Shown here piece after piece: positions 1 through 5,956 of a DNA stretch of 5,956 bases (position 1 is the stretch's first letter; each line of letters starts with the position of its first letter). The DNA comes from Rhodospirillales bacterium. Lineage in GTDB: Bacteria; Pseudomonadota; Alphaproteobacteria; Rhodospirillales; 2-02-FULL-58-16. Below the pieces are notes generated by a model, which was given only the letters and a program-made list of their open reading frames with translations, made no database searches and was not told the DNA's origin. Where the stretch lies: contig JAJFIG010000079.1 of the NCBI GenBank assembly GCA_021775195.1, forward strand, positions 1 to 5,956. The letters are read 5' to 3'. The position numbers were made by a program, and so were the translations under genes.

Positions 1-781
1 CCACCGTCCACACCCGGGGCGTCACCGCCATCGGTCCCCGGGCGGCGAGCAGGGACCAGGCGCCGAGCAGCATGGCGACGTTGAGGAACTGGAGAACATG
101 ACCGCCACCCCAGAACAGGTCCTCGTTGAAGGCGTGGGAGGGAGCCTGGTCGCCGAGCAACCAGGCGGAGATGGCGAAACAGACGAGGGCGACGGCGAAG
201 ATGACGGCGCCGCCAGCGGTGGCAATAGACAGGGGATCGAGGGGCTGTTGGCGCCGGTCCCAGTTGGCGAGCAGCCGGACCACGGCCAACGTCAGGGCGA
301 CGGCGAGCAGAACCAGTCCAGCGTAGTACACGGGGTCGATGATCACCGGCACGTAGTTGTTGAGGGTCGCCTCGCCCCGGTCCATGAGGGCGGGCAGGAA
401 GAGGAACACGCAGCCCCCCTCGGCAAGGAGCACGGCGGCCATCCCGAGCAGGTTGAGGCGCGGCGTCCCGGCGGCGAGACGGAGCGTCGTGACCTGAAGC
501 AGGGCGCCAAAGACGGCCAGAAACCAGACGACGAAGGACAGCACCACATGGACGACGAGACCCTTGTGGAAGAAATCCAGGGGCCAGGGGAAAACCTCCT
601 CGATGGCGGGGATACGCGACAGCGCCACCAGCACCGCGTAAACGCCGGCGACGGCGAGGGACAGCATGGCCAGCGCCGACCACCCCCACAATTCGACCTC
701 GCGGCTGCCGCCGGCGACGATACCGGCATAGGCGTCGTCGGGCCGGGCCGGGGCGTCAGGGGCTGGCGTGTTCTCAGCCAT
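1..781 (-). CDS. Heme-copper oxidase subunit I-like membrane protein (C-terminal part beyond window)
   Basis: The frame is open from ATG at 781-779 to the window edge, giving 260 residues; the true stop lies outside. After a soluble Pro/Ala-rich N-terminus (about 1-28) there are six hydrophobic segments, roughly 31-53, 72-97, 109-131, 144-171, 187-209 and 222-247. Segment 2 carries H72 and H78 in FFHKGLVVHVVLSFVVWF, where subunit I proteins place a heme ligand. Segment 6 has FWGGGHVLQF with H228, matching the first CuB histidine of helix VI. Family knowledge: about 12 helices are expected, so roughly half is seen. It resembles proteins usually annotated as cbb3-type subunit I, without a CcoO/CcoP partner in view. 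The start overlaps the end of the DUF420 gene by 8 bp, so the two are probably translationally coupled. Electron donor, substrate (O2 or NO) and catalytic competence cannot be judged from this half. Superfamily assignment is fairly secure, subtype is not. Confidence 0.72.
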   Translation of the reverse strand, partial: MAENTPAPDAPARPDDAYAGIVAGGSREVELWGWSALAMLSLAVAGVYAVLVALSRIPAIEEVFPWPLDFFHKGLVVHVVLSFVVWFLAVFGALLQVTTLRLAAGTPRLNLLGMAAVLLAEGGCVFLFLPALMDRGEATLNNYVPVIIDPVYYAGLVLLAVALTLAVVRLLANWDRRQQPLDPLSIATAGGAVIFAVALVCFAISAWLLGDQAPSHAFNEDLFWGGGHVLQFLNVAMLLGAWSLLAARGPMAVTPRVWTV

Positions 782-1205
782 GGGCATAGGGGTACAGGTG
801 AACGGCCATGACGTAAACAACGACGCCGGTGACACCGACGCCGACCCATAGCGGCCAGGTCCAGCGGGCAAGCCGGCGGTGGCGGTCGAAGCGGCCCTTG
901 AGGGCGCGGTAGACCGTCACCGGAACCAGGGGGGTCAATACGATGGCGCCGAGGACATGGACGGCGAGAATGGTGAAATAGACGGGGCGGATCAGCCCCT
1001 CGCCGCCGAAGCGGGCGAACCCGGCGTTGTACTTGTAAATCAGGTAGACCACGAGGAAGGCCGCCGAGACGGCAAGGGCCGACAGCATGCAGGCCCGGTG
1101 CCGGCGCCGGTCGCCGCGCCGGATATAGACGAACCCAGCGGCGAGAAATACCACCGACGTGCCATTGAGGGCGGCGATCACGTGGGTCAGCTGGCTGATA
1201 TCCAT
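774..1205 (-). CDS. DUF420 (CtaM/YozB-like) membrane protein
   Basis: A 143-residue protein with four predicted membrane segments (about 6-28, 38-58, 73-99, 114-136), the usual DUF420 size and topology. Family-like elements visible are the N-terminal LNGTS, RRGDRRRHRACM with H36, GLIRPVYFTILAVHVLGA with H83, the FDRHRRLARWTWPLW block with H109, and a closing VTGVVVYVM helix. Known: the DUF420 protein CtaM of Staphylococcus and Bacillus is needed for maturation of aa3-type oxidases; roles in proteobacteria are not established. I infer an assembly role for a heme-copper enzyme, most likely the overlapping downstream subunit I-like protein, possibly also the divergent aa3 oxidase. Start choice: two adjacent ATGs (1208 and 1205) follow GAGG at 1216-1213. 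The second has the better 7-nt spacing. An in-frame ATG at 1244 would add an unconserved-looking leader. Residue 58 is Lys where several relatives, from memory, have His. Confidence 0.85.
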   Translation of the reverse strand: MDISQLTHVIAALNGTSVVFLAAGFVYIRRGDRRRHRACMLSALAVSAAFLVVYLIYKYNAGFARFGGEGLIRPVYFTILAVHVLGAIVLTPLVPVTVYRALKGRFDRHRRLARWTWPLWVGVGVTGVVVYVMAVHLYPYAHG

Positions 1206-1299
1206 CATCGCGCCTCGGGTTCGGAGAACAGCGGAAGCCGGCAAATCACTGGTTGCATCGGCGCGCCCCCGCCGGCCGGGACGCGCGCCAACCGCGATC
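1206..1299 (-). other. 94-bp gap with a GC-rich hairpin
   Basis: This spacer separates the tiny membrane protein gene from the DUF420 gene on the minus strand. It contains a strong inverted repeat at 1260-1289: arms GGCGCGC (1260-1266) and GCGCGCC (1283-1289), with an inner CCC/GGG pairing (1268-1270 with 1278-1280). No U-tract follows on the minus-strand transcript, so it is not a classical intrinsic terminator. It could act as an mRNA-stabilising or processing structure that sets unequal expression of the two genes, or may simply reflect high GC content. Confidence 0.35.
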
Positions 1300-1383
1300 C
1301 TATCCCGACACTTTGTATATGATGCTGAAATACATGAAAATCGCCGCCGCCAACAGGATCCCAGCCAAAACCCACTTGTTCAT
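1300..1383 (-). CDS. 27-residue single-span membrane protein, function unknown
   Basis: A small open frame starts at ATG 1383-1381 and stops at TAG 1302-1300. It begins MNKWVLAGILLAA, continues as an unbroken hydrophobic helix to about residue 22 (FMYFSIIY), and ends KVSG. This is one membrane span with a positive N-terminus and a very short tail. A perfect GGAGG (1397-1393) lies 9 nt upstream of the ATG, stronger than the ribosome binding sites of most genes in the window. It is the first gene of the leftward cluster, ahead of the DUF420 and subunit I-like genes. Tiny single-span proteins are common as oxidase subunits or assembly factors (CcoQ and CydX are examples), so a similar role is plausible here, but I recognise no specific family. 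The clean signal-anchor composition and strong ribosome site argue against chance. Confidence 0.62.
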   Translation of the reverse strand: MNKWVLAGILLAAAIFMYFSIIYKVSG

Positions 1384-1392
1384 TTCCCTGGT

Positions 1393-1397
1393 CCTCC
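1393..1397 (-). promoter_or_regulatory. Strong Shine-Dalgarno of the small membrane protein
   Basis: Read on the minus strand this is GGAGG, 9 nt before the ATG at 1383. It is the main reason to accept such a short frame as a gene. A second purine stretch, AGGGAA (1389-1384), lies directly against the start codon. Confidence 0.6.
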
Positions 1398-1460
1398 GTA
1401 CGGCGCCGGGCCGGTGGCCACGGGCCTTCGGTCTGCCGGTCCGCCGGCCGCGGCGGCGGC

Positions 1461-1489
1461 ATCATCGCGGTGGCGGATGCCAAAATCAA
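1461..1489 (-). promoter_or_regulatory. Possible promoter of the leftward cluster
   Basis: On the minus strand, TTGATT (1489-1484) and GATGAT (1466-1461) are separated by exactly 17 bp. Each matches four of six bases of the sigma-70 consensus boxes. Transcription would start near 1454, leaving a leader of about 70 nt that includes the GC-rich hairpin at 1441-1456. Matches of this quality occur by chance, so this is a weak call. Confidence 0.22.
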
Positions 1490-1547
1490 GCATTGCGTCA
1501 CGATGCCCGCCGGGACCAGTGATCGTCGCGGAATGGGAAACGATTTT

Positions 1548-1570
1548 CAGTTGCAATCCATTTGCAACTG
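1548..1570. promoter_or_regulatory. Perfect 9-bp inverted repeat, candidate operator
   Basis: The arms CAGTTGCAA (1548-1556) and TTGCAACTG (1562-1570) are exact reverse complements around the 5-bp centre TCCAT. Each arm also contains the self-complementary hexamer TTGCAA, with the two copies starting 11 bp apart (1551 and 1562), about one helical turn, so both face the same side of DNA. This is the expected form of a site for a dimeric or tetrameric regulator. It lies about 35 bp upstream of the TTGACA at 1606 and between the two divergent start codons. I cannot name the regulator; the motif is not the FNR/NnrR type (TTGAT-N4-ATCAA). Confidence 0.55.
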
Positions 1571-1605
1571 CGGGGCACAGGCAAAAAACCCTTTGCTTTG
1601 GAGTT

Positions 1606-1634
1606 TTGACATGATAGCAAATCACAACTCGGGT
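1606..1634 (+). promoter_or_regulatory. Possible promoter of the oxidase operon (-35 TTGACA)
   Basis: TTGACA at 1606-1611 is a perfect -35 box in the AT-richer part of the intergenic region. The hexamer 17 bp downstream (TCGGGT, 1629-1634) is a poor -10, so this may be an activator-dependent promoter, or the box may be fortuitous. Transcription from here would give ctaC a leader of about 90 nt. Confidence 0.28.
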
Positions 1635-1729
1635 TTCCGTGTAGGGACACCGGGCGGGGGCTGCCGGACTTAAGAAGCAAAAATGCCGGCACAACGCATC
1701 TTCATTCGGACCATCGTGGATGGGGGGTC

Positions 1730-4206
<2,477 letters not shown>

Positions 4207-4230
4207 GCGGCGGATAGGTAAGGGCAGGAC

Positions 4231-4821
4231 ATGGCCGCGACGCGCCGCAGGAACCTGACAACGGCCGTGACCCTGTTCGCGGTGGTCGGCGGAATGGTGG
4301 GCCTGGCTTTCGCCTCGGTGCCGCTCTACCGGCTGTTCTGCCAGGTCACCGGCTACGGCGGCACGCCGGTTATCGAGACCGCGGCGCTGGCGGCGGCGAC
4401 GGCCGGAGCGCCCATGGTCACCGTGCGTTTCGACGCCAACGTCAACGGCGCCCTGCCCTGGCGCTTCCGACCGGCGCAGGCGGAATTGACGGTGCCGGTC
4501 GGTGAGGAGACGCTGGCCTTCTATACGGCGAGAAACGATTCAGAGGTGGCGGTGACCGGGACCGCGACCTTCAACGTCACGCCCTACAAGGCCGGCCCCT
4601 ATTTCAACAAGGTGCAGTGCTTCTGCTTCACCGAGCAACGGCTGGAACCGGGCGAGGAAGTGTCGATGGCAGTGTCGTTCTTCGTTGATCCGGAGATTCT
4701 CAAGGATACCAACACGACGGACGTGAAGACGATCACCCTGTCCTATACCTTCTTCCGCGCCAGCGATCAGGACGGCGCGCAAACGGCGGACGCACCCGAC
4801 GGCGCCGGCGGCAAGGGCTGA
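4231..4821 (+). CDS. ctaG: Cytochrome c oxidase assembly protein CtaG/Cox11 (CuB insertion)
   Basis: A 196-residue copper chaperone that delivers copper to the CuB site of subunit I. It has a short basic N-terminus (ATRRR), one membrane anchor (about 11-30), then a periplasmic immunoglobulin-like domain. The signature copper motif is present as KVQCFCFTEQ (C130 and C132), with the third conserved cysteine C37 in YRLFCQVTGYGG just after the anchor. The C-terminal tail (about 178-196) is Gly/Ala/Asp-rich and looks disordered. The gene begins 24 bp after ctaD with an AGGAC ribosome site. In many relatives ctaB (heme O synthase) sits in this gap, but here there is no room for it. The family is the Cox11 kind of CtaG, not the unrelated Bacillus CtaG. 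Confidence 0.96.
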   Translation: MAATRRRNLTTAVTLFAVVGGMVGLAFASVPLYRLFCQVTGYGGTPVIETAALAAATAGAPMVTVRFDANVNGALPWRFRPAQAELTVPVGEETLAFYTARNDSEVAVTGTATFNVTPYKAGPYFNKVQCFCFTEQRLEPGEEVSMAVSFFVDPEILKDTNTTDVKTITLSYTFFRASDQDGAQTADAPDGAGGKG

Positions 4822-4864
4822 CGCGGACAACAAACACGATACGCATGCGAACGGAGATGGACTG

Positions 4865-5677
4865 ATGGCGAGCGAAGCAACCAAGAAACATCCCTGGCAC
4901 ATGGTCGAGCCGAGTCCCTGGCCGGCAGTGGGCTCGGCCGGCGCCTTCATCATGGCGGTGGGCGGCATCTGGTATATGCACGAAGGGCCCATTTACGGGT
5001 TCCTGGCGGGCCTCGCCGTCGTCCTTTACTGCATGTACGGCTGGTGGCGCGATGTGGTTCGCGAGGCGGAAAGCGGCGCCGATCATACGGCGCCGGTCCA
5101 GCACGGCCTGCGCATGGGCATGGTGCTGTTCATCGCCTCGGAGGTGATGTTCTTCGTTGCCTTCTTCTGGGCCTACTTCAACAGCAGCGTGCCGTTCCTC
5201 AGTTTCGTCGCCCACGAGACCTGGCCACCTGAGGGGATCGTGCCCCTGGATACCTGGGGGCTTCCCTTCCTCAACACCCTGATCCTGCTGACCTCGGGGG
5301 CGACGGTGACCTGGGCCCACCACGCGGTAAAGGCCAATGACCGCGGCAAGTTTATCCTCGGGCTGGGGCTGACCGTGGCGCTGGGCTTCATCTTCATCGG
5401 CCTCCAGGCCTACGAATACGCCCACGCCGCCTTCGGCATCAAGGACGGCATCTATCCGTCGACCTTCTATCTGGCCACGGGCTTCCACGGCTTCCACGTC
5501 TTTGTCGGCGCCTGCTTCCTGACCGTCTGCTTCTTCAGGGCCAAGGCGGGTCATTTCAAGCCTGAACAGCACATCGGGTTCGAGGCGGCGGCCTGGTACT
5601 GGCACTTCGTCGACGTGGTGTGGCTGTTCCTGTTCTGCTGGATCTACTGGTGGGGCAGTTTCGGATACGCGGGTTAG
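4865..5677 (+). CDS. ctaE: Cytochrome c oxidase subunit III
   Basis: A 270-residue, seven-helix subunit that carries no metal and stabilises the core, supporting sustained proton uptake. The N-terminal KKHPWHMVEPSPWP is typical. Helices lie at about 22-38, 42-60, 83-105, 134-153, 165-187, 200-223 and 243-262. E93 in SEVMFF corresponds to the conserved membrane-buried glutamate. The C-terminal hallmark WYWHFVDVVWLFLF is intact and the protein ends shortly after, as expected. A GGAG at 4853-4856 precedes the ATG by 8 nt. It follows ctaG by 43 bp and precedes the DUF983 gene by 24 bp, so it is most likely co-transcribed with both. Confidence 0.97.
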   Translation: MASEATKKHPWHMVEPSPWPAVGSAGAFIMAVGGIWYMHEGPIYGFLAGLAVVLYCMYGWWRDVVREAESGADHTAPVQHGLRMGMVLFIASEVMFFVAFFWAYFNSSVPFLSFVAHETWPPEGIVPLDTWGLPFLNTLILLTSGATVTWAHHAVKANDRGKFILGLGLTVALGFIFIGLQAYEYAHAAFGIKDGIYPSTFYLATGFHGFHVFVGACFLTVCFFRAKAGHFKPEQHIGFEAAAWYWHFVDVVWLFLFCWIYWWGSFGYAG

Positions 5678-5701
5678 GACCCGGGTCCCCGACACCATGA
5701 A

Positions 5702-5956
5702 ATGACGGGGTCACCCCCGCCCTCGACATCCGCCATCCTGTGGTTCGGCCTCTGTGGCCGCTGCCCGCGGTGCGGCCAGGGCCGCGGTTTCGACGGTTTT
5801 CTTGACGTCACCGATACCTGTTCGGCGTGCGGACAGGGTTTTGCCGGCCACGACGCCGGCGACGGGCCGGCGGTGGCGGGGACCTTCATCCTCGGATTCG
5901 GGGTCGTCGGGCTGGCGCTGTTCACCGAACTGGCCTTCGCGCCGCCCTTGTGGGTA
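5702..5956 (+). CDS. DUF983 zinc-ribbon membrane protein (N-terminal part, cut by window end)
   Basis: The frame is open from ATG 5702 to the window edge (85 residues). Two CxxC pairs, CPRC (21-24) and CSAC (40-43), would form a zinc ribbon. They are followed by DAGDGPA (51-57) and a hydrophobic helix with LAFAPPLW, all typical of DUF983. An additional cysteine, C18, sits where relatives usually have a basic residue. The molecular role of DUF983 is unknown, but the gene commonly follows ctaE in alphaproteobacterial oxidase operons, often ahead of SURF1, which suggests an accessory or assembly role. There is no clear ribosome binding site, so expression may rely on coupling to ctaE 24 bp upstream. 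An in-frame stop (the ctaE TAG at 5675-5677) rules out a longer start. An ATG at 5697 opens only two codons. Confidence 0.88.
   Translation, partial: MTGSPPPSTSAILWFGLCGRCPRCGQGRGFDGFLDVTDTCSACGQGFAGHDAGDGPAVAGTFILGFGVVGLALFTELAFAPPLWV

Larger units (their letters stand above)
1384..1729. promoter_or_regulatory. Divergent control region between the leftward cluster and the oxidase operon
   Basis: No convincing gene lies in these 346 bp. The left third (1384-1480) is very GC-rich and holds a short hairpin, CCGCCG (1441-1446) with CGGCGG (1451-1456) around a 4-nt loop, which would fall in the leader of the leftward transcript. The middle (about 1480-1630) is clearly richer in A and T than its surroundings, as expected for promoters. 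It contains a perfect 23-bp inverted repeat (1548-1570), several GCAAA/TTTGC words and a perfect TTGACA. The right end supplies the leader of ctaC, ending in a run of six G (1722-1727) just before its ATG. Both operons must be promoted from here, so they are likely co-regulated. Confidence 0.7.

Noticed and set aside
98..811. Plus-strand open frame of 237 codons, Gly/Glu/Gln-rich.
   Set aside because: It lies opposite the subunit I-like gene, whose membrane helices and histidine motifs make the minus strand the coding one.
1205..1501. Minus-strand frame of 98 codons covering the gap and the tiny membrane gene.
   Set aside because: It has Pro/Arg-rich, unstructured composition and no ribosome site. 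The 27-residue frame inside it has a strong GGAGG and a coherent membrane helix.
1495..1529. GCGTC (1495-1499) and GTCGC (1525-1529), resembling half-sites of RegA/ActR-type redox regulators.
   Set aside because: The half-sites are 30 bp apart start to start, outside the spacing I would accept, and such GC-rich pentamers are frequent in this sequence.
1639..1650. Small inverted repeat GTGT-AGGG-ACAC in the ctaC leader.
   Set aside because: A 4-bp stem is too short to distinguish from chance.
5677..5688. 12-bp perfect palindrome (GGACCCGGGTCC) directly after the ctaE stop codon.
   Set aside because: It has no loop and no T-tract, so it is not a terminator, and the next operon gene starts 14 bp later. 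Palindromes of this length are not surprising in GC-rich DNA.
4733..5698. Open frame of 321 codons on the minus strand opposite ctaE.
   Set aside because: Same composition artefact as opposite ctaD; the plus strand encodes an intact subunit III.

Overview
The window is a piece of a GC-rich proteobacterial chromosome. The mitochondrial-like sequences of its aa3 cytochrome c oxidase genes, and the order subunit II, subunit I, Cox11, subunit III, DUF983, point to an alphaproteobacterium. A Rhodospirillales-like lineage is my best guess, from protein style only.

Layout: two divergent transcription units share a control region of about 346 bp (1384-1729). Rightward runs a compact oxidase operon: ctaC (subunit II, 1730-2569), ctaD (subunit I, 2596-4206), ctaG/cox11 (CuB-insertion chaperone, 4231-4821), ctaE (subunit III, 4865-5677), and the start of a DUF983 zinc-ribbon membrane protein (from 5702, cut by the window end). 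The gaps are 24-43 bp, so these are probably one transcript. All metal ligands and the D- and K-channel residues of an A-type proton-pumping oxidase are visible in CtaD and CtaC. The heme O synthase gene ctaB, often found between ctaD and ctaG in this group, is not there.

Leftward runs a second respiratory cluster: a 27-residue single-span membrane protein with a strong ribosome binding site (1300-1383), a DUF420/CtaM-like membrane protein (774-1205), and, overlapping it by 8 bp, the first 260 residues of a polytopic protein resembling heme-copper oxidase subunit I (1-781, cut by the window start). That last protein keeps candidate heme and CuB histidines but lacks the helix VI tyrosine of A-type oxidases. 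It is therefore more like the cbb3/nitric-oxide-reductase side of the superfamily, or an uncharacterised branch.

Working picture: CtaC and CtaD form the CuA, heme a and heme a3-CuB electron path from cytochrome c to oxygen, CtaE stabilises the core, and CtaG delivers copper to CuB. The divergent cluster may encode or mature a second heme-copper enzyme. The shared region holds a perfect 9-bp inverted repeat (1548-1570), the best candidate for an operator co-controlling both units. Most of the window is an ordinary oxidase locus. The less familiar parts are the leftward cluster, the tiny membrane protein and the palindrome.
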